From the NCBI GenBank assembly GCA_022768695.1, contig JALEPO010000184.1, forward strand, positions 1 through 35,641: 35,641 nt of DNA. Reading direction: 5' to 3'. Each line of letters opens with the position of its first letter. The stretch's first letter is position 1. The DNA is from Clostridia bacterium (GTDB lineage: Bacteria; Bacillota; Clostridia; UBA1381). A program made the translations under genes and the position numbers. Of this stretch, positions 16,158-23,938 are shown piece after piece. The notes beneath the pieces are model-generated. The model ran no database searches, had not been told where the DNA came from, and saw only the letters and a list, made by a program, of their open reading frames with translations.

Positions 16158-16220
16158 ACCAGGCTAAACAATAATATTTTTGTAGGGGTGAACCGTGTTC
16201 GCACGCCTTTAAACAATATT

Positions 16221-17369
16221 TTATATTACCACAGGCAAATATATTATTGCCGTAGTACCCTTGCCCAATCCCTCGCTTTTAAGCCAAAATTTACCGCCGT
16301 GCTTTTCGATAATCTGTTTTATAATGCCAAGTCCCAAACCGCTGCCTTTAATGCTCCGAGAGCTGTCTATTCTGTAAAAGCCCTCAAAGACGTTTTTCAA
16401 CTCTGATTCTTCAATACCTATCCCATTATCGTTGATATAGATATAAACACCTTTGTCACGCAGGTATGAAGCCGCTTCAAGTCTTGGATTGTGTGAATTA
16501 CCGTACTTTACCGCGTTGTCAATAATATTTGCAAGGGCGCGGCCCATTTTGTCATAATCGATTTTTATGACGGCAGGCTCTGAGGAAATTTTATCAATAA
16601 ATTCAATGCCTTTTTTTTCAAAATCAAGCTTGTATTCGCTCATAAATTCACGAAGAAATTCATTTATATCACCCTTTTCAAATTCAAAGCATATTCTTGA
16701 TAATTCAAGCTTTGAAAACATTGAGAGATTATTTACCATTTCATCAATTATTTCGGTTTTGGCATAAATTGTGTTAAGATAACGCTCTGTCTTTTCAGGC
16801 GTATCTGCAATTCCGTCGTGTATACCGTCTATATATCCTTTGATTGAGGTTACAGGCGTTTTTAAATCGTGAGAAATATTTGCAAGCAGCATACTGCGCT
16901 CCTTTTTCATCAGCCTTTCCCGCTCTTGAGCAAGCTTCAGCTCCTTGCGCATAGTATCAAAATTGCTGCAAAGAGTGTCTATTTCATCGCAGTCGCTGCC
17001 CATCACCTCAAAATCCAGATTGCCGTTCCTAATAAGCTCTGTTGCTTTTGCAAGCTCGTTTATTGGCTTTTCGACGCTTTTTGTCATAAGATGCGTTGTG
17101 ACAGTAGTTGATATTATTATGAGTGTGAAACACAGCGCAAGCCATAAAACAGCATATCCAATCGCTTCGGGATTGCTTTTAAAAAATTCACCTAAAGCCT
17201 GTGCAAATACCTGCGGATTAATCATTGAAGCGCGGGTGATATTCAGCTCCTCGACGGGAAATTTTAATATGAAAATTATAATAAAGCACACAGAAATGAC
17301 ACCTATCATTATAATAGGTGTCATCAGCATTATGACGTTGTATATTGTGAATTTATTTTTTATTTTCAT
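16221..17369 (-). CDS. Membrane sensor histidine kinase
   Basis: The 382-residue protein has two N-terminal membrane segments flanking a short extracellular loop of about 35-40 residues, then a HAMP region. A HisKA box ANISHDLKTP carries the phospho-histidine near residue 167, and HATPase motifs are present (IIDNAVKYGN, DNGIGIEE, GSGLGLGI). The small sensor loop suggests detection within or at the membrane, as in kinases paired with ABC exporters. TTG 17387, overlapping the permease stop, is an alternative start. ATG 17369 is chosen but neither has a strong ribosome binding site. Confidence 0.9.
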   Translation of the reverse strand: MKIKNKFTIYNVIMLMTPIIMIGVISVCFIIIFILKFPVEELNITRASMINPQVFAQALGEFFKSNPEAIGYAVLWLALCFTLIIISTTVTTHLMTKSVEKPINELAKATELIRNGNLDFEVMGSDCDEIDTLCSNFDTMRKELKLAQERERLMKKERSMLLANISHDLKTPVTSIKGYIDGIHDGIADTPEKTERYLNTIYAKTEIIDEMVNNLSMFSKLELSRICFEFEKGDINEFLREFMSEYKLDFEKKGIEFIDKISSEPAVIKIDYDKMGRALANIIDNAVKYGNSHNPRLEAASYLRDKGVYIYINDNGIGIEESELKNVFEGFYRIDSSRSIKGSGLGLGIIKQIIEKHGGKFWLKSEGLGKGTTAIIYLPVVI

Positions 17370-17383
17370 ATCCGTAATTAGAA

Positions 17384-18127
17384 TCAATAATCATTTTTAT
17401 CAAATAACATATACGAAAGTATATATAAAATCAATACCGAGCCCAATAAAATACCTATTTTTGAAATTATTGCCGATAATGGAAGTATAGAGCCTATCCA
17501 TAGCCTGTGCCATTGTGAATATGCGGTGAATACTATTTGTCCGACAGGGGAAATATAGAAATTCAAATATTTAAAGAATATATATACCGCGATGCACAAA
17601 AGCATTGCAAGAGTCGGGCTTTTTGCAATCATGTTAATAAAAAGCGCCATTGCAACAAGCGATATTACAGGTATCATATCGATGGCATATGCCGCAAATG
17701 TTGCGGGAATTATATTCAGGTTTCCGCCGGAAATGATTTGAATAACAAGACATACTGCAAACATCGCAAGTATTACCAGACAGCCCAATATGAATACGGC
17801 AAGTGATTTTGAGGTCATAACCTTAAAGCGTGTAAGCGGACGCAGAAGCGATGCCTTTAAGGTATCCTCCTGAATTTCGCTTGCAAATAAATCCGTAACA
17901 CCCATAAATACAATAAGCGGAATTAGTATGTCTGTTATAAATCCGAGCATTTCCATAATCAGATTGCTTTTGATAATAATCTCACCGCCGGAAACCTTAG
18001 CAATAAGCACGTTTCCGCCAAGACGGAGAATGCAGACAAGAGCGCCGATTAGTGTGATAATAATATATTTTTTCTTCATAATAAGCTTTTTCAGCTCGTT
18101 TTTTGTATTTAAAATAAGTGACCTCAT
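17384..18127 (-). CDS. ABC-2 type membrane permease
   Basis: This 247-residue, very hydrophobic protein has about six predicted membrane segments and the region FASEIQEDTLKASLLRPLTRFKVMTSK typical of ABC-2/NatB/bacitracin-type permeases, where that segment couples to the ATPase. Its start overlaps the ATPase stop by four bases and its stop overlaps a possible TTG start of the kinase gene. The substrate cannot be read from the sequence. Confidence 0.85.
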   Translation of the reverse strand: MRSLILNTKNELKKLIMKKKYIIITLIGALVCILRLGGNVLIAKVSGGEIIIKSNLIMEMLGFITDILIPLIVFMGVTDLFASEIQEDTLKASLLRPLTRFKVMTSKSLAVFILGCLVILAMFAVCLVIQIISGGNLNIIPATFAAYAIDMIPVISLVAMALFINMIAKSPTLAMLLCIAVYIFFKYLNFYISPVGQIVFTAYSQWHRLWIGSILPLSAIISKIGILLGSVLILYILSYMLFDKNDY

Positions 18128-18852
18128 ATAACAATCTCACCCCTTTTATCCTTCACAACACTGAGGAAATAATCCTCCATTGACGGATGAAGTCTTAGCG
18201 CATTTTCAGTTGATGACTGAGCAATCAGTTCACCCTCATACATAATAGCAACCTTATTGCAGGTTTTTTCAATTTCGCTTGACATATGACTTGAAATAAG
18301 GAAGGTTACACCTTTTTCCTCGTTAAGCTTTTTTATTATTTCCCGTATTTCAACCACACCCTCAATGTCAAGTCCGTTTACAGGCTCATCAAGGATTATA
18401 AGCTCCGGCTCGGTAACAAACGCTATGGCAAGTCCGAGTCTTTGCTTCATGCCAAGCGAAAATCTGCCCGCCTTGTCATCCTTGTACTGCAAAAGATGTA
18501 CAAGATTTAAAATGTGCTCAATTCGCGCCTTGCTTATATCAGGGTATATTGACGTATGCATTTTAATATTTTCAAAAGCCGTCATGTCCTTGTAAATGGC
18601 AGGTGCTTCTATCAATGCACCTGTCCTGAGCATAATTTTTTCAAAATTTTCGTGGAGCGGCATTTCAAATATCTTTATATCACCCGTACTATGCACAAGA
18701 TTAAGAATTGCCTTCATAGCGGTGGTTTTGCCGGAGCCGTTAGGCCCCAGCAATCCCAGTATATCGCCCTGCTGAACTGTCAGTGATATATTTTTAATAC
18801 CTCGGTTGTTTTTATACAGCTTTGTAAGATTGTTTATTTCAATTACATTCAC
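18124..18852 (-). CDS. ABC transporter ATP-binding protein
   Basis: The 242-residue ATPase has Walker A GPNGSGKTT (36-44), a signature loop in the form FSLGMKQRLGLA, Walker B LIILDEPVNGLD and the switch histidine in ISSHMSSE. The LGMKQ-type signature is typical of exporters of the bacitracin/lantibiotic self-protection class and of related ABC-2 systems. It forms a transporter with the permease that follows. Together with the kinase and regulator this suggests an envelope-stress or antimicrobial-peptide response module. That role is an inference. Confidence 0.92.
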   Translation of the reverse strand: MNVIEINNLTKLYKNNRGIKNISLTVQQGDILGLLGPNGSGKTTAMKAILNLVHSTGDIKIFEMPLHENFEKIMLRTGALIEAPAIYKDMTAFENIKMHTSIYPDISKARIEHILNLVHLLQYKDDKAGRFSLGMKQRLGLAIAFVTEPELIILDEPVNGLDIEGVVEIREIIKKLNEEKGVTFLISSHMSSEIEKTCNKVAIMYEGELIAQSSTENALRLHPSMEDYFLSVVKDKRGEIVI

Positions 18853-18873
18853 GTCCTCACCCTCCGGACTTAA

Positions 18874-19812
18874 TTATTCTCTGATTTCAACAGCTACTTC
18901 GTCGTCTTCGCTTACATAGCGGCTGCTTGCTGTATCAGCGGTCATGTCATATATTTCCACGTTTGGAAGTGTTGAAATATCAACTCTCTGCGGCACTGTT
19001 GTGCCGTAGTCCGACATTGTAAGCGTAATATCTACAGCAGCTTCATGACCGTTTCCGCTCATTGTTATGTTTGTAGCTCCATATGTCAGTCTGCCCTCAT
19101 TGTCAACGGTAAATTTCAGATATGCGCTTTTAACAATAGGGTCTGTACCAAGCACCATATACGGATCCTCATTGTCGTACTGATTCATTGATGAGAACAT
19201 TGCCGAAAGTCCCGCGTTTACAAGCTCCGGAATCTGAATTGCATCAAGACTGATTTCATAGGTTGCGCTGTCATCGTCGCCGGATACGTAAACAACATTG
19301 TTCTTTAAATCTCCCACGAACGTGTCGCATGCAAGTTCTACGAAACGGACTACCTTGCTTGTGGTTTCCTTGTCGCCATCATTCATTTCGTTAAGTTCAT
19401 CAAAGGCTCCGATACCCATATTCGTATCACCTTTATATATGCTTGTATGCGCCTCACCGTCTGAATAATATGTGCTTATATATGAGCCATCCTGAAAATA
19501 TGCTTTATATTCTCTTCCTATGTCAACATACGATGCGTCAGATGTGCTGGTTTCCATTCTGTTCATGCTGACATCACCGTTTCTGTCATACAGCTCTGTC
19601 ATAGTACTTTTTTCAAATTCTGCGCCATCAATTGACATTTTAAACTCCGTATTCGCGGTGTAGTTTTCATTGTTCAGCAAGCCCTTCATCGCTGTTTTTC
19701 CCACCTCATAGCCGTTTGAGGTGTTGTAGCCGGCAAGAGCTGCGCTTGTAAATACTGTTATTCCCACAGCCATGCCTATTATCATTGTCAGCTTTTTTTT
19801 CTTTGCTGTCAT
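18874..19812 (-). CDS. Secreted or membrane-anchored protein of unknown function
   Basis: The 312-residue protein begins with a lysine-rich N-region and one hydrophobic segment (about residues 8-28), which is a signal peptide or anchor. No lipobox cysteine is visible. The rest is soluble, acidic and rich in Thr, Asp and Tyr, with no motif I recognise. GGGAGAG precedes the ATG. It is the first gene of the transporter/kinase operon and the only one with upstream phased direct repeats, so it is likely a target and possibly a sensing partner of the two-component system. Confidence 0.75.
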   Translation of the reverse strand: MTAKKKKLTMIIGMAVGITVFTSAALAGYNTSNGYEVGKTAMKGLLNNENYTANTEFKMSIDGAEFEKSTMTELYDRNGDVSMNRMETSTSDASYVDIGREYKAYFQDGSYISTYYSDGEAHTSIYKGDTNMGIGAFDELNEMNDGDKETTSKVVRFVELACDTFVGDLKNNVVYVSGDDDSATYEISLDAIQIPELVNAGLSAMFSSMNQYDNEDPYMVLGTDPIVKSAYLKFTVDNEGRLTYGATNITMSGNGHEAAVDITLTMSDYGTTVPQRVDISTLPNVEIYDMTADTASSRYVSEDDEVAVEIRE

Positions 19813-19877
19813 AGTATATCTCTCCCTTTTTTATATATTTTGCAGCTGCAATTACATTGTATATCTCATCTATAAAT

Positions 19878-19931
19878 ATTATATAATGCATTTATAAACT
19901 TTTTATAAACAAATATAAACAAAATATAAAT
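19878..19931 (-). promoter_or_regulatory. Promoter region with four phased direct repeats (candidate response-regulator sites)
   Basis: On the + strand TATAAAC occurs at 19893, 19904 and 19914, and TATAAAT at 19925, giving start spacings of 11, 10 and 11 bases, about one helical turn each. A -10-like TATAAT lies on the minus strand at 19883-19878. The repeats cover and extend upstream of the -35 position, which itself is poor. OmpR/PhoB-family regulators bind such repeats, and an activator-dependent promoter is inferred. Confidence 0.6.
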
Positions 19932-19941
19932 TTTTGAAAAA

Positions 19942-20499
19942 TTATCCGAATATGTGCTCCAAGAGAGTCTTTGTGCCAATCAGAATAAGAATTATACCAC
20001 CGATAATTTCAGCCTTGTTGCCGAGAATATCACCGAATTTTCTTCCGGCGTACATTCCGAAAAATGAGAATAAAAACGCAACAATTCCGATTACTAAGGA
20101 GGAGAACAAAATCGGTGCCGAAACTGCTGCGAGTGAAATTCCGGCAGCGAGCGCATCTATGCTTGTTGCGATTGCCATAAGAAAAAGAGTCGATATTTTA
20201 AGTGGATTTTGTGGGATTTCCTCCTCGCCGCGCAATGCTTCCCATATCATGCGTATGCCTAAAAATGCCAAAAGTCCGAACGCAATCCAATGGTCAAAGC
20301 TCTCAATATATGACGACGCAAAGGAGGCAAGAAAGTTGCCTATGCATGGCATAAGAAACTGAAATAATCCGAAAAACAGACCTACCTTTAAAGCGTCGAA
20401 AGCTTTGAAGCTTCTGACAACAAGTCCGTCTGTCACCGCGACTGAAAAAGCGTCCATAGCAAGTGCTACAGATAAAAATAAAAGTGAAACTATATCCAT
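19942..20499 (-). CDS. mntP: Manganese efflux pump MntP
   Basis: The 185-residue membrane protein has about six hydrophobic segments and the two DUF204 half-repeats with membrane aspartates, ALAMDAFSVAV and ATSIDALAAGIS. The family exports Mn(II). ATG 20499 has AAGG six bases upstream. An in-frame GTG at 20523 would add eight residues but lies inside the conserved leader element. In many Firmicutes mntP is controlled by the yybP-ykoY manganese riboswitch. I do not see that motif here, but the leader shared with cobS is present instead. Confidence 0.93.
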   Translation of the reverse strand: MDIVSLLFLSVALAMDAFSVAVTDGLVVRSFKAFDALKVGLFFGLFQFLMPCIGNFLASFASSYIESFDHWIAFGLLAFLGIRMIWEALRGEEEIPQNPLKISTLFLMAIATSIDALAAGISLAAVSAPILFSSLVIGIVAFLFSFFGMYAGRKFGDILGNKAEIIGGIILILIGTKTLLEHIFG

Positions 20500-20561
20500 A
20501 ATGACCTTAGCCTTTCTGCCCACGAATAAAAAGTTTACAGCCTTACCGTGGGCAGATAAGG
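20500..20561 (-). promoter_or_regulatory. Candidate structured leader RNA (mntP copy of a two-copy element)
   Basis: Read on the minus strand, CCTTATC (20561-20555), loop TGCCCAC (20554-20548), GGTAAGG (20547-20541) form a hairpin. GTGGGCAGAAAGG follows from 20523 to 20511, and GTGGGCA is complementary to the hairpin loop. The core matches the cobS leader nearly base for base, with one A-to-G stem change that keeps a T-G pair. CCTTA can instead pair with the TAAGG of the Shine-Dalgarno region. A further small hairpin (ACGG..AGAT / ATCT CCGT) lies upstream at 20585-20604. Confidence 0.65.
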
Positions 20562-20706
20562 AATTGTATTTTACCGCTTTTGTGACGGAGATTAAATCTG
20601 CCGTTGTGATTTTTCGCGTTAATATTTCATGCAGATAAAATAATTTTGATATTTTATTCTATCATATTATCAGTAATTAGTAAATAGCAGAGATTTCTTT
20701 TGATTT

Positions 20707-20749
20707 GCAAAATAAAAACAGACTGCCGCATTAAAATGCAAGCAGTCTG
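20707..20749 (-). terminator. Intrinsic terminator of malQ
   Basis: Read on the minus strand, CAGACTGCTTGCATT and AATGCGGCAGTCTG form a stem with a short loop, followed by TTTTTATTTT. It lies 30 bp after the malQ stop. Confidence 0.85.
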
Positions 20750-20777
20750 AAAGAAGATAAAATACGATTTACCAATA

Positions 20778-22268
20778 TTACCTTTCGCATCTGCCGTATG
20801 TGCGAGTAATGTCCGCAATTTCTTTGGCAAGCTTTTTGGTAAAATCTCTTTTGCCTGCGCGCCATGCCCAGTTGCCGCCGAGGGTTGAAGGAATATTCAT
20901 TCTTGCCTCGGAGCCAAGCTCCAGATAATCCTGCATTTGTATAATTACCGTATCGCCTACACAGGCAAAGGCGGCTTTGATGAACTTCCAGACAAGATTA
21001 TGCTCTGTGTCGGATTCTACATCAAGATATTTTTTGCAGAAGCGCATTGTATCCTTGTCCATATCCTTTGCCCATCCGATAATAGTATCATTATCATGTG
21101 TGCCTACATATACAACGCAGTTTTTGTCGTAATTATGCGGAAGATAGTTACTTTCTTCTCTTGGGTCAAACGCAAATTCAAGAACCTTCATTCCCGGGAA
21201 ACCCGAATCTGACAGCATTTTCAACACCGACGGAGTAAGGAATCCTAAATCCTCCGCGATGATTGGAAGCTTGCCGAGTCTGCTTTCTATAAATCGGAAA
21301 AACTCAATTCCCGGTCCCTGACACCAGTGTCCGTATTCAGCGGTTTCATCTCCGTAGGGGATTGAATAATATCCGTCAAAGCCGCGGAAGTGGTCAATAC
21401 GAACCATATCGTATAATTCGGCTGAAGCGCTCAGACGGTCAATCCACCAGCTGTATTCGGTTTCCTTGTGTCGCTCCCAGTTATAAATAGGATTTCCCCA
21501 AAGCTGACCGGTAGGCGAGAATGCGTCCGGCGGACAGCCTGCGACTGCTGTAGGATTTAAGTCCTCGTCAAGCTCGAATAAGTCGGGATGAACCCATACT
21601 GCCGCGCTGTCAAGGGCAACGTAAATGGGAATATCACCGATAATCTGAATACCCTTTTCATTTGCATAGCTTTTGAGCTGCTGCCATTGCTCAAAAAATT
21701 TGAACTGCAAAAATTCCCAGAACATTATATCGTCCTCGTGTGAGGACTTGAAGGTCCATAGGGCATGAGGGTCACGGCGCTTTAAGTCCTCATCCTCCCA
21801 TTCAAGCCATGATTTACCGTTATTTTCGTACTTGATGCTCATAAACAGAGCGTAGTTTGAAATCCATGATTCATTTTCTTCAAGAAACAGATTAAATTCG
21901 GTCAAATCTGTTTGCTTAAAATTTTCAAATGCTTTTCTCAGTATCGGGAAACGCTTGTTGTAAATATTTTCATAATCAACTCTGTGCTTGTCCGCGCCCC
22001 ATTTGATATTTTTATAATCCTCTTTTTTGAGAAGTCCATCCTCTGTAAGCATATCCAAATCAATAAAATAGGGATTGCCCGCATGGGTGGAGAAGGACTG
22101 ATAAGGCGAATCACCATAGCTTGTGGGACATATCGGTAGGATTTGCCAGTAAACCTGCTTTGCCTCAACTAAAAAGTCTATAAATTTATATGCTTCCTTG
22201 CCCATTGTGCCTATTCCGTAGTCCGACGGCAAGGATGAAATGTGCATTAATATTCCGCTTGCACGCAT
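20778..22268 (-). CDS. malQ: 4-alpha-glucanotransferase (amylomaltase, GH77)
   Basis: The 496-residue protein begins MRASGILMHISSLPSDYGIG and has the GH77 blocks PTSYGDSPYQSFSTHAGNPYFID, MVRIDHFRGF with the catalytic Asp nucleophile, IIAEDLGFLT with the general acid/base Glu, and VGTHDNDTI. It disproportionates maltodextrins in maltose and glycogen breakdown. AAGGGGG precedes the ATG and a sigma-A promoter lies at 22339-22311. It is transcribed alone and ends at a clear terminator. Confidence 0.96.
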   Translation of the reverse strand: MRASGILMHISSLPSDYGIGTMGKEAYKFIDFLVEAKQVYWQILPICPTSYGDSPYQSFSTHAGNPYFIDLDMLTEDGLLKKEDYKNIKWGADKHRVDYENIYNKRFPILRKAFENFKQTDLTEFNLFLEENESWISNYALFMSIKYENNGKSWLEWEDEDLKRRDPHALWTFKSSHEDDIMFWEFLQFKFFEQWQQLKSYANEKGIQIIGDIPIYVALDSAAVWVHPDLFELDEDLNPTAVAGCPPDAFSPTGQLWGNPIYNWERHKETEYSWWIDRLSASAELYDMVRIDHFRGFDGYYSIPYGDETAEYGHWCQGPGIEFFRFIESRLGKLPIIAEDLGFLTPSVLKMLSDSGFPGMKVLEFAFDPREESNYLPHNYDKNCVVYVGTHDNDTIIGWAKDMDKDTMRFCKKYLDVESDTEHNLVWKFIKAAFACVGDTVIIQMQDYLELGSEARMNIPSTLGGNWAWRAGKRDFTKKLAKEIADITRTYGRCER

Positions 22269-22310
22269 AATTTTACCCCCTTAAATGTTTATATGCAAAT
22301 ATATATTAGT

Positions 22311-22339
22311 ATTATACTCCCAAATCTATAATTTTTCAA
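22311..22339 (-). promoter_or_regulatory. Sigma-A promoter of malQ
   Basis: On the minus strand TTGAAA (22339-22334) and TATAAT (22316-22311) are separated by 17 bases. The -35 box lies within the last codons of the upstream phosphatase gene. Confidence 0.78.
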
Positions 22340-22979
22340 TAATTTTTGAAATATCCGACGGTAAATCGACAATATATTCTGCTCCGGCATCGATTAGCTC
22401 ATGTCGGTCACGGAAGCCCCAGGTTACACCTACCGAGGTCATGCCGGCATTTTTTGATGTAAATATATCCACGTTTGTATCGCCGATAAACAGACACTCC
22501 TCCGGAGAAACGTCAAGCTTTTCGGCTATTTTAAGCGCTGTGTGAGGATTGGGCTTTGTCGGCTCTCCGTCTATAACTCCGCATACAATGTCGAATATAT
22601 CTCCGAAAATTATTTTTACCACATCCTGAACAACATTGTCAGGCTTGTTGGAGCATACGGCAATTTTTATATTATTCTGCTTCAGTTCATTTAAAAGCTC
22701 CGGGATACCACTGTATGCGTTTGTGTCGTACATAGGGTCTGCCTCATAATGCTCGTCATAAACCTGACATACCTTTTGAAAATTTTCGGGTGTGTCAGCA
22801 TTATGCGCGTTAAGCATACGGTGTATCAAAAGCGTTCTGCCATCACCCACATAATGTCTGTAGTCCATGACAGGAAGCGGTTTAAAGCCGTAAGCTTCCA
22901 GCGCAAGATTTCCGAAATGTGCTATTGCATTGAGTGTGTTGGTGAGTGTTCCGTCTAAATCAAATATACAAGCTTTCAT
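22326..22979 (-). CDS. HAD-family phosphatase, phosphoglycolate phosphatase-like
   Basis: The 217-residue protein has the HAD motif I DLDGTLTNT at the N-terminus with the nucleophile Asp, motif II VCSNKPDN, and motif IV FIGDTNVDIF. The helical cap lies between motifs I and II, as in Gph-like subclass I enzymes. Substrates of this family range from phosphoglycolate to sugar phosphates and pyrophosphate, and the sequence does not settle which applies. It is monocistronic with its own promoter. Confidence 0.9.
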   Translation of the reverse strand: MKACIFDLDGTLTNTLNAIAHFGNLALEAYGFKPLPVMDYRHYVGDGRTLLIHRMLNAHNADTPENFQKVCQVYDEHYEADPMYDTNAYSGIPELLNELKQNNIKIAVCSNKPDNVVQDVVKIIFGDIFDIVCGVIDGEPTKPNPHTALKIAEKLDVSPEECLFIGDTNVDIFTSKNAGMTSVGVTWGFRDRHELIDAGAEYIVDLPSDISKIIEKL

Positions 22980-23017
22980 AATTGTTTCCTCAAATATCTA
23001 TTATTTTTAATTACATT

Positions 23018-23046
23018 ATTATATCACAATATGTATAGTGTGTAAA
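23018..23046 (-). promoter_or_regulatory. Sigma-A promoter of the HAD phosphatase gene
   Basis: On the minus strand TTTACA (23046-23041) and TATAAT (23023-23018) are separated by 17 bases, about 40 bp upstream of the ATG. Confidence 0.75.
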
Positions 23047-23098
23047 CAGATTATGAATTTTTAGTGAAAAACTTGATTTTTATTTATTGTTATGATAG

Positions 23099-23189
23099 TA
23101 TAATTTCGTACAAATTTCCACAATAGATAATTGCGTAAGCTGCGCTTTGACTACCGATTTTATGGATATGCAGCTTCGCAGTTTTAAGA
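23099..23189 (+). promoter_or_regulatory. -10 box and leader hairpin of the lipoprotein gene
   Basis: TATAAT at 23099-23104 is a good -10 box, but no -35 box is found at the proper distance. TTGATT lies 20 bases upstream. In the leader, TGCGTAAGCTGC can pair with GCAGCTTCGCA across a loop of about 26 bases, ending shortly before the AAGAAAGGA ribosome binding site. Confidence 0.45.
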
Positions 23190-23208
23190 AAGAAAGGAAT
23201 GACCATTA

Positions 23209-23799
23209 ATGAAGAAAAAAATCTTGATAATAATTGCAGCTTTTGCTCTTGCAGCTTCAGCAGCAGGCTGTGGACAGGTGAAAGACACAACTGAAAATAC
23301 ACAGACTGCCCAGACTGAAAAAAATGAGCAGACAAAAACAGACGTATCTGGCAATTATGCTGACGGTGCATCTAAAAATGTTGACATGGATAAGGTAGAC
23401 GGTGTTGATTTGGATTCTGAGAGCGACAAGGCAGATTCATCTGCTACTCTTGAGGAAAGTGCAGTTTCTATTGAAGACGCAAAGGTAGTTGACTATGAAG
23501 GCAAGCGTCTTGTTATAGTGTCGTATAAGTTTACAAATAAGTCGAATTCTGACCAGAGCTTTACAGCACTGATGAAATCCGAAGCTTATCAGGACGGCTT
23601 ATCAATAAGCAATGCAATAGGCGATTTTAATATCGAGGGCTTTGAACCGGCATCAACTGCCGAGATTATAGCGCCGGGAAAGACAATAACCGTACAGGAG
23701 GCATTTCTTCTTGTGAATGATGCGCCGGTAGAGGTAGTTGTTCAGGAATTTCACTCACAATCAGGTGTAAATGTAACAAAAACCTTTAATTTGCAATAA
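23209..23799 (+). CDS. Lipoprotein with DUF5067-like domain
   Basis: The 196-residue protein has a lipoprotein signal peptide, with Lys residues, a hydrophobic core and the lipobox ASAAGC (Cys at about 21), so it should be anchored on the outer face of the membrane. A Thr/Gln/Asp-rich linker runs to about residue 80. It is followed by a beta-rich domain with EGKRLVIVSYKFTNKSNSDQ and ending VNVTKTFNLQ, which looks like DUF5067 (FxLD-type immunoglobulin-like domain). Function is unknown. AAAGAAAGGA lies upstream of the ATG. Confidence 0.82.
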   Translation: MKKKILIIIAAFALAASAAGCGQVKDTTENTQTAQTEKNEQTKTDVSGNYADGASKNVDMDKVDGVDLDSESDKADSSATLEESAVSIEDAKVVDYEGKRLVIVSYKFTNKSNSDQSFTALMKSEAYQDGLSISNAIGDFNIEGFEPASTAEIIAPGKTITVQEAFLLVNDAPVEVVVQEFHSQSGVNVTKTFNLQ

Positions 23800-23872
23800 A
23801 AAATTCTGCTGTTGAGAGCAATAAAAAATTTGTTTTGAATTAATAGAATTGCTTACACTGCAAATAATTTAC

Positions 23873-23907
23873 AAGTCCCCTGATTTTTGGAAATCAGGGG
23901 ACTTTTT
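23873..23907 (+). terminator. Strong intrinsic terminator after the lipoprotein gene
   Basis: A perfect 14-bp stem AAGTCCCCTGATTT / AAATCAGGGGACTT with a TTGG loop is followed by T residues. A second, weaker hairpin AATCCGTC / GGCGGATT with TTT follows at 23916-23938. Confidence 0.9.
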
Positions 23908-23938
23908 ACTTGTATAATCCGTCTGTCGGCGGATTTTT

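Larger units (their letters stand above)
15791..16221. repeat. Composite palindromic repeat region bounded by 22-bp inverted repeats
   Basis: The outer arms 15791-15812 and 16200-16221 match as inverted repeats at 20 of 22 positions and share GGCGTGCG. Inside are two full and two partial copies of a palindromic unit. The right arm follows a GTAGGGGTGAACCGTGTTCG stretch and touches the stop codon of the sensor kinase. A further copy of the ATTATTGTTTA motif lies inverted near 16164-16175. The block resembles stacked MITE-like insertions with no coding capacity of their own. Confidence 0.7.
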
